A stretch of 64,000 nucleotides of DNA, from assembly GCA_022865305.1 (NCBI GenBank), contig JALHSP010000062.1:186001-250000 (forward strand), written 5' to 3'. Source of the DNA: Bacteroidales bacterium. Lineage in GTDB: Bacteria; Bacteroidota; Bacteroidia; Bacteroidales; VadinHA17. Position 1 is the first letter of the stretch, and each line of letters begins with the position of its first letter. Below are positions 20,066 to 28,905 of this stretch, in pieces. Under the pieces are notes generated by a model, which worked only from the letters and a program-made list of their open reading frames with translations, searched no databases and had not been told where the DNA came from. Both the position numbers and the translations under genes were made by a program.

Positions 20066-21955
20066 ATGGTAATTATGAAGACGAAGAAAATAACAATATT
20101 ATTCGGAGCATTAATAATCTTAATCAGCTCTTGTAAAGATTACCTCGACCCATGGCCAAACGGGAACTACGACAATGAGAACATCTGGGAATACCAGAAC
20201 ATGGTGCAGGGTATCATAAATAGGTGTTATGATAATATTGATGCTTACTCTGTCGGAAACTCATACAGGACCTATAACGACAACGAGGGTGCTTTTCTTG
20301 ATGGTGTAACCGACGATGCTGTAATAACAAGCACAGCTAATACGTTGCGCAGGTATGCTGTCAATGCCATGACAAGCTCAAATGATCCTTTCGCTACCTA
20401 TTGGGACCGTGACTACAGAACAATTTCCCAGTGCAATATTTTTCTGAAGGACGGGCGGGGCTACAATACCAGGTATATGGTGAAAACTACATTTAATGAC
20501 CAGGTGAGAACCCGTCTGCAGGGTGAGGCATATGCCCTTCGTGCATTCTTTGAATGGGACCTTCTGCAGAAATTTGGCGGCAAGGGAACAAACGGACAGA
20601 TGCTTGGTTTCCCGATAATTACAGATGTGATCGATCCATACAGCGATATCAATTATGCCCGCGACACTTTTGATGATTGTGTCGCACAGATAATCAAAGA
20701 CTGTGATTCAGCTTTGTATTACCTGCCTCTGGCATACAGGGATTTCCTTTACCCGGGATTATCCTCTTCCGAAATGCAATACCTTGGTGCTAGGTATTGG
20801 AACCGTTTTGACGACACGGGTGTGTGGGCAATCAAGGCAACTGTATACCTGACATGGGCCAGCCCAAGATTTAATCCAACAAATGATCTGGCCCGCTGGG
20901 ACAGCGCTGCAAAATACGCCAAGAAGCTTGTTGACTTCAAACTTGTCACTGACAATGTTGCTTCAGCCAGCGCCAGCTTCAGGCCTACAGCAAAGGTTGA
21001 CTGGTTTAATCCAAACTCACCTGAGATAGTCTTTTCAACCCGTTATATCACCGGACAGACCTATATGGAAAGGATGTTCTATCCGGGCGGATTCCAGGGT
21101 AACGGCGAGTTGGGAGCAACCCAGGAGATTGTTGATGCATTCGGAGATAACCTAGGCTATCCAATAACTCATCCCTCATCCAACTATGATCCGCTAAATC
21201 CATATGCAAACCGTGATCCGAGGTTCTATTCAGTGATCTTCTACAATGGTGCAAAAGCCAACAGACTGAATGACGTGGCAAAACCGATGTACACTTTTGA
21301 AAACTGGAACGTTGGGGTCACCGCACCAGGTAAGGATGTGGCCGGAGCAAGGTCAGATAACAGCCGCACGAACTACCATATTAAAAAATATATTTATATG
21401 GATGTCAACTGGGAGGATAAAAGTGTAAAAAATGCACCGCATTCAAAATTCATTTATCGCTGGGCACAATTCGTACTTGCATTTGCAGAGGCTGCCAACC
21501 ATGTGACCGGTGATCCAAACGTTGCGCTATACGGCATGACACCAAAGGCTGCCATCAAGTATTTAAGAGAAAGGAACACGTATGACAATGCTGTTCCCGG
21601 TTTCAAAACTACAGATCCATATCTTGATGAAGTTGTGTTAGCAGGCGAAGCCGCATTCGATGCATTCGTGAAAAATGAACGCAGGATCGAAACATGCTTC
21701 GAAGGAATGAGGTTCTATGATCTTCGCCGGTGGACAACCGGTGATGCTCCGGGAGAAGGAAACTGGGAAGCAGTTATTAATCAGCCTGTCCACGGTGCAT
21801 ATATTACCGAAACGGCACCCGGAACATATACATACGACCTTGGTTGGGAAGTTGAAACGAGAGCAGTTCCGTCACCATACAATCCCATTCCGTATTATGA
21901 GATGCTGAGGATGGATAAGCTTGTTCAGAACGTAGGATGGCCTACATGGAACTAA
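20066..21955 (+). CDS. SusD/RagB-family lipoprotein (second pair)
   Basis: The 629-residue protein has a lipoprotein signal (ALIILISSCKDYLDPWPNG); the real start may be the fourth codon, at 20075. SusD hallmarks include AYALRAFFEWDLLQKFG, FAEAANHVTG and RRIETCFEGMRFYDLRRW. It should pair with the divergent SusC immediately upstream. The protein is about 20% longer than the third SusD in this window (509 residues), with extra loops such as those around residues 240-300 and 420-460. It is followed after 19 bp by the SusE/F-position lipoprotein. Confidence 0.95.
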   Translation: MVIMKTKKITILFGALIILISSCKDYLDPWPNGNYDNENIWEYQNMVQGIINRCYDNIDAYSVGNSYRTYNDNEGAFLDGVTDDAVITSTANTLRRYAVNAMTSSNDPFATYWDRDYRTISQCNIFLKDGRGYNTRYMVKTTFNDQVRTRLQGEAYALRAFFEWDLLQKFGGKGTNGQMLGFPIITDVIDPYSDINYARDTFDDCVAQIIKDCDSALYYLPLAYRDFLYPGLSSSEMQYLGARYWNRFDDTGVWAIKATVYLTWASPRFNPTNDLARWDSAAKYAKKLVDFKLVTDNVASASASFRPTAKVDWFNPNSPEIVFSTRYITGQTYMERMFYPGGFQGNGELGATQEIVDAFGDNLGYPITHPSSNYDPLNPYANRDPRFYSVIFYNGAKANRLNDVAKPMYTFENWNVGVTAPGKDVAGARSDNSRTNYHIKKYIYMDVNWEDKSVKNAPHSKFIYRWAQFVLAFAEAANHVTGDPNVALYGMTPKAAIKYLRERNTYDNAVPGFKTTDPYLDEVVLAGEAAFDAFVKNERRIETCFEGMRFYDLRRWTTGDAPGEGNWEAVINQPVHGAYITETAPGTYTYDLGWEVETRAVPSPYNPIPYYEMLRMDKLVQNVGWPTWN

Positions 21956-21974
21956 CATATTAAAAGAAACAGTT

Positions 21975-22967
21975 ATGAAAAAAATATTAGCTTTAATAGT
22001 TCTTTCGATAGCGATGGTTTCATGCTACGAAGAATATCTCCTTGACTATCCGTACACCGCCATCTACTTCTATTTGCAGCAGGATGTGCGTACGTTTGTT
22101 GTGGGAGAGGGAATGTCGTTTAAAGTAGGCGCTACCCTGGGAGGTGTTAGGGAGAATGCTGTTGACCGAAATGCAAACTTCACACTTGACAACTCCCTGA
22201 TCACCCTTGCACGCCTTGATAAGATGCAATTTGCATCGCAGACATATATAACTGCTGCAACAGCCAATGTAGCTGCCCTGGAGCTGCTGCCTGCTTCTCA
22301 TTACACATTGTCTGACAATTCAAAAATTGTTATTAAATCTGGTTCACATACAGGGACGATCACTATAAAAGCTGACTCACTGGCTTTCACTAACGACTCA
22401 CTGAAAACCACCAGGAAGTCAACCTACGTTCTGCCCTTCAGGCTCACAGATGCAGATGCTGACTCACTTCTCTATGCAAAGAGAACCAATGTTGTCGGGG
22501 TTATACTGGAAAACAAGCTTTTCGGCAAATACTGGCATGGCGGTTCTGCATTGGTGGAAAGGCCGACACTGAGCGATACCACAATCAAGTACTTTATGGC
22601 CATACCAACCGTCAACGAGAATCAGGTATGGGTTTTGAACACTGCAGGACCAAGCACCCTGTATTGCGGATCATATATGAACAAAGCGATCGTGGCAACC
22701 GATACAATAATGAAGCTGACTCTTAAAGGGAACAAGGTTTACCTGAGCGCAGGACCGGATGCCCCGTTTGTTATTACACCTGACGGTGAATCAACATTTA
22801 ACAATGCCAAACTTCTGCAGGACAGGAGAATATACCTGAATTATAAATTTACCGACACCGGAACCGGGTATACCTATCATTGCACCGACACATTACGTTT
22901 CCGCAACAGGATTCGTGATGGTATAAATGAGTGGCAGGATGAGAATCCGTCACACTATGAGAAATAA
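21975..22967 (+). CDS. Surface lipoprotein with DUF1735 and DUF4361-like domains (SusE/F position)
   Basis: The 330-residue protein has a lipoprotein signal with lipobox IAMVSC. The N-terminal half (residues about 25-180) looks like DUF1735 (BT_3987-like): a conserved TFVVGEG strand and a TYVLPFRLTDADADSLL segment. The C-terminal half (KYWHGGSALV onward) fits the DUF4361 type found on glycan-binding lipoproteins after SusC/SusD. It is likely a third surface glycan-binding protein of the operon and has no catalytic motif. It is the last gene before a strong terminator at 23009-23043. Confidence 0.85.
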   Translation: MKKILALIVLSIAMVSCYEEYLLDYPYTAIYFYLQQDVRTFVVGEGMSFKVGATLGGVRENAVDRNANFTLDNSLITLARLDKMQFASQTYITAATANVAALELLPASHYTLSDNSKIVIKSGSHTGTITIKADSLAFTNDSLKTTRKSTYVLPFRLTDADADSLLYAKRTNVVGVILENKLFGKYWHGGSALVERPTLSDTTIKYFMAIPTVNENQVWVLNTAGPSTLYCGSYMNKAIVATDTIMKLTLKGNKVYLSAGPDAPFVITPDGESTFNNAKLLQDRRIYLNYKFTDTGTGYTYHCTDTLRFRNRIRDGINEWQDENPSHYEK

Positions 22968-22998
22968 CCCCTCCCAACCCTCCCCTCTAGGGGAGGGC
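22968..22998. repeat. GC-rich intergenic palindrome after the sus operon
   Basis: Directly after the stop codon comes a C-run followed by CCCTCCCCTCTAGGGGAGGG (22979-22998), a near-perfect inverted repeat around CTAG. It belongs to the same loose class as the other GC-rich palindromes in the window. It is separate from the true terminator 10 bp further on. Confidence 0.65.
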
Positions 22999-23008
22999 TA
23001 AAATACTT

Positions 23009-23043
23009 AAAGAGCACCGCTACTGAAAGGCGGTGCTCTTTTT
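23009..23043 (+). terminator. Intrinsic terminator of the susCDCD operon
   Basis: A perfect 12-bp stem, AAAGAGCACCGC (23009-23020) with GCGGTGCTCTTT (23030-23041) and a 9-base loop, runs into a T-tract to 23043. It closes the operon that starts at susC 11711. Confidence 0.9.
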
Positions 23044-23097
23044 ATTACATGTACTCACCCCCTTCTTTTCCCCCTCTCTGCTGGCGCAAAGAGGGGG
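23041..23097 (+). repeat. Left inverted repeat of the DUF559 cassette
   Basis: The segment begins TTTATTACATG, continues with ACTCACCCCC and ends with the semi-palindrome CCCCCTCTCTGCTGGCGCAAAGAGGGGG. The reverse complement of 23559-23611 repeats the same order (TTTATTACATG, ACTCACCCCC, then CCCCTCTCTGCTTGCGCAAAGAGGGGG) with few differences. The two arms bracket a single gene. Confidence 0.85.
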
Positions 23098-23155
23098 AAG
23101 GTTTTTTGATATAATAAGTTGTATTATATATATTTACATTACAAAAAGTATTTAA

Positions 23156-23554
23156 ATGACTGATTTTAAAAAATTTGATTTTCAGGAAATAAAAAGGCAT
23201 GCACAGGAACTCAGAACCAACCTAACAGATTCTGAAAAAGTTTTATGGAAAGAATTAAGAGGAAGAAAGCTTTCAGGTTATAAGTTTTTGCGCCAGCATC
23301 CGATCCTTTATAAGGGGAACTTAGTCAGGTTCAACTATTTTATTGCAGATTTTTATTGTAATGAAAAAAAGGTTGTCATTGAACTTGACGGTCCAATTCA
23401 TGATGTAAATGAAGAATATGATACATTCAGGGATTCTGAACTACAAAATCTTGGGATTCGCATTTTAAGGATAAAAAATGAAGAGTTAATAAATATGGAC
23501 GAAGTCTTACAGAAAATCAAAGTATTCATGGATTCAATGATCAATAATAAATAA
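23156..23554 (+). CDS. DUF559 family, PD-(D/E)XK/Vsr-like nuclease
   Basis: The 132-residue protein matches the DUF559 type: ELRTNLTDSEKVLWKELRGRK, then GYKFLRQHPI, IADFYC and VVIELDG. Asp65, Glu76 and Asp78 lie where Vsr-like endonucleases bind metal. It is predicted cytoplasmic and has no signal peptide. Its cellular role is not established. It lies in a gap of the glycan locus between strong terminator and GH2, bounded on both sides by matching inverted repeats. That isolation, and its lack of link to glycan metabolism, suggests it arrived or spreads together with the repeats. Intact and full length. Confidence 0.85.
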   Translation: MTDFKKFDFQEIKRHAQELRTNLTDSEKVLWKELRGRKLSGYKFLRQHPILYKGNLVRFNYFIADFYCNEKKVVIELDGPIHDVNEEYDTFRDSELQNLGIRILRIKNEELINMDEVLQKIKVFMDSMINNK

Positions 23555-23558
23555 ATCA

Positions 23559-23611
23559 CCCCCTCTTTGCGCAAGCAGAGAGGGGGCTGGGGGGTGAGTT
23601 CATGTAATAAA
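23559..23611 (-). repeat. Right inverted repeat of the DUF559 cassette
   Basis: This is the inverted partner of 23041-23097. The GC core differs from the left arm by one base (GCTTGCGC against GCTGGCGC on the same strand) and the outer ACTCACCCCC and TTTATTACATG parts are shared. A further G-rich stretch (GGGGAGGGGTTGGGGAGAGG, 23619-23638) mirrors the C-rich bases at 22968-22985, so the inverted symmetry may extend further out. Confidence 0.85.
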
Positions 23612-23675
23612 TGAAGCAGGGGAGGGGTTGGGGAGAGGTCATAAGAAAATGGGAATGGATTGATTGATGGATTAA

Positions 23676-23723
23676 ATACAATTGTAAAAGAATTTAGATG
23701 TGATTATATACAATTATAAAAGA
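23676..23723 (+). promoter_or_regulatory. Direct repeat upstream of the GH2 gene
   Basis: ATACAATTGTAAAAGA (23676-23691) recurs as ATACAATTATAAAAGA (23708-23723), 32 bp apart, one base different. It lies 65-110 bp before the GH2 start. A direct repeat at three helical turns in a promoter region could be an operator, but I cannot name a regulator. Confidence 0.35.
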
Positions 23724-23788
23724 CACTTGAAATCTTTTTTGTCAATAAATTAACATTGAGTATTTTTATTGAAGGAAAAACTGCATCT

Positions 23789-26700
23789 ATGAGGACACTT
23801 TTTACATTTTTTTTACTGGCATACTGCTTTGCGTTTTCTAATGCCCAGTACAAATCTGCCAATACTGCAAAAAGCACCCGGATCGAAAAAAACATCAACT
23901 CTCAATGGACATTCAATTATTTCCCTGATGAAAAGGCAGACACAGGATACGAATCTCCCGGTTTTGATGATTCAAAATGGCCGGCGGTCAGCATCCCTCA
24001 TACATGGATGACATACGAAACAACAGGGGATATCCACCCATTCATAAAGAATGCTGCAGAAAACGATAATCCTTACTGGTGGACAGGCTGGGGCTGGTAC
24101 CGGAAACATTTCTCAATTAAAAAGGAATTCAGCGGAAAGAAGGTTTTTATTGAGTTTGAAGGCGTCCAGAAATATTGTAAAATCTGGATCAACGGCAAAT
24201 ACCTTGGTGACCATAAGGGAGGTTATGGATCTTTTGATTTTGATCTGACAGGTTTTATTAATGAAGGTAAAGACAATGTCATTACTGTTGCTGTAAACAA
24301 TGAGCAGAAAGATCAGTTCAGAATTCCGCCCATGGCAGCAGGCAATTTTAATGTTTATGGTGGTATTTACCGCGATGTGACCATCGTTCTGAAAGATAAG
24401 CTTTATATACCTATGCAGGGATCCGCAGCTCATGAAGGAGGTACTTTTGTAACTACACCGAAGGTTTCCATAAAAGAGGGAGTTGTCCGTATACAGACAT
24501 GGGTAAAAAATGATTACTCTCAACCGAAGGAGTGTATCCTGAACACTTATATTCTTGATGCAGCAAATAAAGTGGTCCAGGTACTGACATCAAGAAACAC
24601 CATTAATGCAGGTCAGCTGTTTAAGTTTGATCAGACCTCAAAACCTGTTAAGAATCCGCATCTCTGGTCAAATGAAAATCCCTACCTGTATAAGATTCAA
24701 TCAGAATTGGTTGACGGGAAGACGATTGTTGATAATTATTCCAGCCCTCTGGGTTTCCGCTGGTTCCGTTGGGACTACAAGGAAAACTACCTTTATGTGA
24801 ATGGCAAAAAAATGGTCATTCATGGTGGTAACCGTCACCAGGAATATCCCTGGCTTGGTGATGCAATACCCAAATGGATCACTGTTATGGACTTCAGGGA
24901 TATTGCAGAAAACCTGAATTATAACTTTATGCGGACTGCCCATTATCCACATGACAGGCTGGTGTATGACCTTACTGATAAATATGGAATTGTAATAAAT
25001 GAAGAATCTCCGAGTATAAAGAACCAGGAATTTTCTCCTGAAGTGCAGGAACAGCAAATGAAGGAGATGATACGGCGAGACCGTAACCACCCTTCAATAA
25101 TGTTCTGGAGCATGGGGAACGAGACTAACCATGCAGTTGATTCGAAATTTGCAGTAGCCGAGGATACAACAAGAATCATTACCGCGCGTCGTGTACTTGA
25201 TGGTTCAGCCGGAGCCTATGTTACCCATACCGACGAGAATCTGGCAATTGAAAACCTGCTTAGATGCACAATCCGCGGCTGGTATAATAAGGATGTTAAA
25301 AACCTGGAACCATCCGACCAGCAGTATTGCGGAACTGAGGAACACCAGCAGAATATGCTTAAGGCCAGCGGCCGGTTTGGTACCGGCAACCTGTGCACCT
25401 GGCTCTACGAAGATCATGGTGCCGACCGCGAATACATGAATGCCCCGCTTCTGCATGTAAATCCAAAAGGATATGTCGATGTTTACAGGATTCCGAAATA
25501 TGCCTATTATTTCTGGCAGGCTACATATTATGAAAAACCAATGGTTTTCATACAGCCTCATTTCTGGCGTTCCCAATATCTTGGACAGAAAAAAGATATT
25601 GTTGTTAATTCCAATTGCGACAGGGTTGAACTTAAAGTGAACGGAGTAAGCAAAGGATTTCAGGCACCTGATGAGACGAATTTCCATAGTGTGATATTTG
25701 AAGATGTAGCAATTGAAAAAGGGACACTGAGCGCTGTGGCAAGCAAAGGAGGGAAGACAGTTACTGCACAAATAATAATGGCAGGGGAACCGGCAAAGAT
25801 AGTTCTATCAGGTTCCCATCAGAAGATTAAAGCCGATCGTGGTTCAGTTGCAATAATAACTGCAGATATTGTTGATTCAAAAGGGAATCACATTTATGGT
25901 GCCAACAACACAATAAAATGGGCAGTTACAGGTCCTGCAACTCTAGCAGGGCCGCCTGTATACGAATCGGATATAAATAAGTATCACCAAATGGATGGTG
26001 TATGGTATATGGATATGCCGGTATCTAATGTCATCAGATCGACAGGTAAGCCCGGCAGGCTCCATATTACAGTGTCAGCAAGCGGTCTGGCATCCGGTTC
26101 ATTCGATATTGAGGCTGAAGAGATAATGCCAGATAATTCCGTTATAATTGAACCAATCCTGGGTGATGAAGGACGAAAACCGGTCGCAAAAGCAACCCTG
26201 ATATTTGACAGACTGGAAGAGGTGCCTCAGGAGATCAAGTTAACATATAATGAATTCAATGCCGGTTCTTCAGATAAATCAGGATATGCCAGACTCATCA
26301 GGAAGCATATAATGAATAACAATCCTTCAGTTGATTCCTCATCAATTGAATTTATATCGCTTATCGATCTTTTTACATCTCATCTTTTAAACAATAACGG
26401 TCGCCTGGTAGCTGATGATTATAATTTCAATGTGGAACATTATAATAATTGCAGGTTAATTTCAGGGTATATTAATGCTACCAAACTTCCGGCTGTATTC
26501 AAAGAAGGGCTGAAGAAATACTATACAGACGCAATTATATGCAGGGGCAGTGAAAAAAATGCCGGTGATGAGATGAACTGGATGAACTGGATACCATCGG
26601 GAGGAACTGTTGTTGTTTCGCAGGAAGGAAATACTCCTTCCTGGCCTAAAGGAACAATTGTGACAGGCAAAAATGATCTTGCCGATCTGATCACTGAGGT

Positions 26701-26902
26701 ATATCCGGTTTTTTTAAAATACAATGAAGAGGCAAAAGAACGAGCCCTGACTTTTATAAGCAAGATGAATCCTTACATACAGATCATTTCCGTCAGTGAT
26801 CAAAGCAGGGAGGGAGATGAGAAGAAGATTACAAAGATTTCATATACAGCAGAAAAAGGAAAGCCGATACTTATACCATTAATAAAGTTTATCACAGAAT
26901 AG
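23789..26902 (+). CDS. Exported GH2 beta-galactosidase-like enzyme with an extra C-terminal region
   Basis: I place the start at the ATG at 23789 (MRTLFTFFLLAYCFAFSNAQ, a signal peptide); a longer frame begins at 23756. The GH2 jelly roll appears as NPYWWTGWGWYRKHF, WINGKYLGDHKGGYGSFDFDLT and GGIYRDVTIVL. The barrel carries GGNRHQEYPWLGDA, MRTAHYPHD and the acid/base motif FWSMGNETNH (Glu445 from this start). The nucleophile is probably in YCGTEEHQQ (Glu517 or 518). After the usual Ig-like domain, roughly residues 800-1037 match nothing I recognise and contain no clear sugar-binding motif. GH2 covers beta-galactosidase, beta-glucuronidase and beta-mannosidase; the N-terminus and GGNRHQ favour beta-galactosidase-like activity. 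Confidence 0.88.
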   Translation: MRTLFTFFLLAYCFAFSNAQYKSANTAKSTRIEKNINSQWTFNYFPDEKADTGYESPGFDDSKWPAVSIPHTWMTYETTGDIHPFIKNAAENDNPYWWTGWGWYRKHFSIKKEFSGKKVFIEFEGVQKYCKIWINGKYLGDHKGGYGSFDFDLTGFINEGKDNVITVAVNNEQKDQFRIPPMAAGNFNVYGGIYRDVTIVLKDKLYIPMQGSAAHEGGTFVTTPKVSIKEGVVRIQTWVKNDYSQPKECILNTYILDAANKVVQVLTSRNTINAGQLFKFDQTSKPVKNPHLWSNENPYLYKIQSELVDGKTIVDNYSSPLGFRWFRWDYKENYLYVNGKKMVIHGGNRHQEYPWLGDAIPKWITVMDFRDIAENLNYNFMRTAHYPHDRLVYDLTDKYGIVINEESPSIKNQEFSPEVQEQQMKEMIRRDRNHPSIMFWSMGNETNHAVDSKFAVAEDTTRIITARRVLDGSAGAYVTHTDENLAIENLLRCTIRGWYNKDVKNLEPSDQQYCGTEEHQQNMLKASGRFGTGNLCTWLYEDHGADREYMNAPLLHVNPKGYVDVYRIPKYAYYFWQATYYEKPMVFIQPHFWRSQYLGQKKDIVVNSNCDRVELKVNGVSKGFQAPDETNFHSVIFEDVAIEKGTLSAVASKGGKTVTAQIIMAGEPAKIVLSGSHQKIKADRGSVAIITADIVDSKGNHIYGANNTIKWAVTGPATLAGPPVYESDINKYHQMDGVWYMDMPVSNVIRSTGKPGRLHITVSASGLASGSFDIEAEEIMPDNSVIIEPILGDEGRKPVAKATLIFDRLEEVPQEIKLTYNEFNAGSSDKSGYARLIRKHIMNNNPSVDSSSIEFISLIDLFTSHLLNNNGRLVADDYNFNVEHYNNCRLISGYINATKLPAVFKEGLKKYYTDAIICRGSEKNAGDEMNWMNWIPSGGTVVVSQEGNTPSWPKGTIVTGKNDLADLITEVYPVFLKYNEEAKERALTFISKMNPYIQIISVSDQSREGDEKKITKISYTAEKGKPILIPLIKFITE

Positions 26903-26923
26903 TCATCTGATCCTCAAATAGGC

Positions 26924-26997
26924 TGCCCCCCTGCCCCCCTAAAGGGGGGTTAAAATCAGGACGCAATTTAGCCCCCCTTTAGGGGGGATGGGGGGTG
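26924..26997. repeat. Composite GC-rich palindrome pair (BIME-like copy 1)
   Basis: Two palindromes, CCCCCCTAAAGGGGGG (26934-26949) and CCCCCCTTTAGGGGGG (26972-26987), face each other. The first is followed by TTAAAATC, the second preceded by CAATTTAG, and each has an outer C6/G6 block. The same composite occurs in the opposite orientation at 35927-36046. It lies between GH2 and the BNR_4 gene and has no T-tract. Confidence 0.8.
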
Positions 26998-27035
26998 AAA
27001 CAAATGGGTTCACATAGGTATAATTTAACTGAATA

Positions 27036-28412
27036 ATGAATGAGAATAAGATTCTAACCTATTTTTTATTGGTAGTTCTTCTTTTAAGAATCAATGATTC
27101 TATAGCCCAGAATCCCGTAGCAGATGGCTACAAAGGCATCTGGTTCACGCTGGGGCAGTTTTCGGAGTACGGCGATAAGTATTCCGGAGGACTTGGAACC
27201 TATACAGCAGACCATATACCAATTGCTGTATATTCTCCTGAGGCCGGGAAAACATTTTTTGTTTATGGAGGGACAACTAAAGCTGATGAGAAGCATCTTC
27301 TTATCATGATCTCTTACTATGATCACCGCACTAATATGGTCCCCAGGCCGGTTATTGTTTATGATAAAATGGGTATTGATGATCCGCATGATAATGCTGC
27401 ATTATCAATAGACAATGAAGGATTCATTTGGGTATTCATAAGTGGAAGAGGTCAGTCAAGGCCCGGGTATATTTTTAAAAGCCTGGCCCCTTATTCAATA
27501 GAAAGTTTCGAGAAAATTCTTGAAGATGAAATGACTTATCCTCAGCCATGGATAGTGAACGGGAACGGATTCCTCTATATGTTTACAAAATATACAAAAG
27601 GACGCGAATTATACTGGTCAACAAGCACTGATGGCAAAAAATGGTCTGAAGATCATAAGCTTGCAGGTATGGGAGGCCATTACCAGGTTTCAAATATATA
27701 CGGAGATAAGCTTGTCTCTGTCTTTAATTACCATCCCGGAGGAAATGTGGATAAGCGGACAAACATTTATGCTGTTCAGACCAGCGATATGGGAAAGACA
27801 TGGAGGACAATCGAAGGGAGAGTAATTCAACCTCCACTCTCTGACCCTCATAATGAAGCTCTTATAAAGGATTATGAAGCCGAAAAAAAGCTTGTTTATA
27901 TTAACGATCTGAATTTTGATTCATATGGCAATCCTGTCATACTTGCCATTATCAGCAGAGACTTCAGACCAGGTCCTGCCGGCGATCCGCGCGAATGGAT
28001 TGTCATACACTGGAAAAATGACCGGTGGAATTTTCATAAGGTATGTGAATCAACTCACAATTATGACATGGGTTCACTGTACATTGAAGGGAAAAACTGG
28101 AAAATAATCGGCCCGACAGAACCAGGCCCGCAAAAGTACGGAACCGGTGGTGAGATTACGATGTGGATGAGTAAAGATGAAGGTAAGACCTGGACGAAGA
28201 TACGTAATGTTACTGAAGAAAGTGTGCTTAATCATTCCTATGTAAGACGACCGGTAAATGCACATAAGGATTTCTACGCCTTCTGGGCTGATGGTGATGC
28301 AGACAAACTCTCTGAATCCCATTTGTACTTTTCAAACAAAAATGGAACTAAAGTCAGGCAACTGCCATATGAAATGAACAAGAATTTTCAAAAGCCAATC
28401 AGAATAAAATGA
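27036..28412 (+). CDS. Exported BNR_4 beta-propeller protein, candidate polysaccharide lyase (copy 1)
   Basis: The 458-residue protein has a signal peptide ending NDSIAQ. It is a BNR_4-type seven-bladed propeller with Asp-box-like turns (STDGKKW, SDMGKTW, SKDEGKTW). DDPHDNAALSIDNEGFIWVF matches the conserved D-x-H-x-N-x-A motif of BNR_4 proteins, and ADEKHLLIMISYYDHR adds a second histidine. Characterised BNR_4 propellers include uronate-specific lyases such as ulvan lyases (PL24/PL25 type) and rhamnose-glucuronate lyases (PL42 type). I therefore infer a lyase or glycosidase acting on a uronic-acid linkage; exact family is uncertain. A closely related copy lies at 30513 in the same direction. 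Confidence 0.75.
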   Translation: MNENKILTYFLLVVLLLRINDSIAQNPVADGYKGIWFTLGQFSEYGDKYSGGLGTYTADHIPIAVYSPEAGKTFFVYGGTTKADEKHLLIMISYYDHRTNMVPRPVIVYDKMGIDDPHDNAALSIDNEGFIWVFISGRGQSRPGYIFKSLAPYSIESFEKILEDEMTYPQPWIVNGNGFLYMFTKYTKGRELYWSTSTDGKKWSEDHKLAGMGGHYQVSNIYGDKLVSVFNYHPGGNVDKRTNIYAVQTSDMGKTWRTIEGRVIQPPLSDPHNEALIKDYEAEKKLVYINDLNFDSYGNPVILAIISRDFRPGPAGDPREWIVIHWKNDRWNFHKVCESTHNYDMGSLYIEGKNWKIIGPTEPGPQKYGTGGEITMWMSKDEGKTWTKIRNVTEESVLNHSYVRRPVNAHKDFYAFWADGDADKLSESHLYFSNKNGTKVRQLPYEMNKNFQKPIRIK

Positions 28413-28466
28413 GGTGTAATTATATTCTTTATATTGGAGTCATTAAAATAGAATTTTTAGATCTGG

Positions 28467-28519
28467 TTTTTTTTAACCACAAAGTATCACAAAGGATTTT
28501 CACAAAGTATCACAAAGGG
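28467..28519 (+). repeat. Left inverted repeat of the GxxExxY cassette
   Basis: TTTTTTTTAACCACAAAG is followed by three CACAAAG-type words at short spacing (AACCACAAAG, ATCACAAAGG, TTCACAAAG, ATCACAAAGG). The reverse complement of 28906-28957 has the same opening (T-run, ACCACAAAG) and repeated CACAAAG/CACCAAG words. The pair brackets the GxxExxY gene. Confidence 0.8.
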
Positions 28520-28532
28520 AAAATTATAAATT

Positions 28533-28904
28533 ATGAATGTAGAAGAAGTATTTAAAAAAGTTTTGGATTGTTCGTTTCAGGTCCATACAGCACTTGGGCC
28601 GGGGTCGCTTGAGAGTGCATATTTAGAGTGTTTGTTTTACGAACTTACACAATCTGTTTTAAATGTAGAAAAACAAAAACCTTTACCACTTATTTTTAAG
28701 GAGGTCAAACTTGAAGCTGGATATAGAATTGATTTGTTAGTAGAAAATGAAATAGTTGTAGAAATTAAATCAATTGAGGCATTATGTGATATTCATATGG
28801 CGCAGATACTCATATATATGCAGCTATCAGGTTGCAAATTAGGTTTGTTAGCCAATTTTAATGTAAGACACCTTAAAGATGGAATAAAACGAGTAATTCT
28901 ATAA
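28533..28904 (+). CDS. GxxExxY family protein, PD-(D/E)XK-like fold
   Basis: The 123-residue protein carries the naming motif G24-S-L-E27-S-A-Y30 within ALGPGSLESAYLECL. YRIDLLVENEIVVEIKS gives Asp67, Glu77 and Lys79, the D-ExK arrangement of PD-(D/E)XK nucleases. It ends NVRHLKDGIKRVIL, also typical of the family. No signal peptide is present. Its role is not established. It stands between two PUL genes to which it has no functional link, bounded by inverted CACAAAG repeats, in the same way the DUF559 gene is bounded by a different repeat. Confidence 0.9.
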   Translation: MNVEEVFKKVLDCSFQVHTALGPGSLESAYLECLFYELTQSVLNVEKQKPLPLIFKEVKLEAGYRIDLLVENEIVVEIKSIEALCDIHMAQILIYMQLSGCKLGLLANFNVRHLKDGIKRVIL

Positions 28905-28905
28905 A

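Noticed and set aside
22968..22998. GC palindrome after the sus operon as its terminator
   Set aside because: It has no T-tract, and a much better hairpin with T-run follows at 23009-23043.
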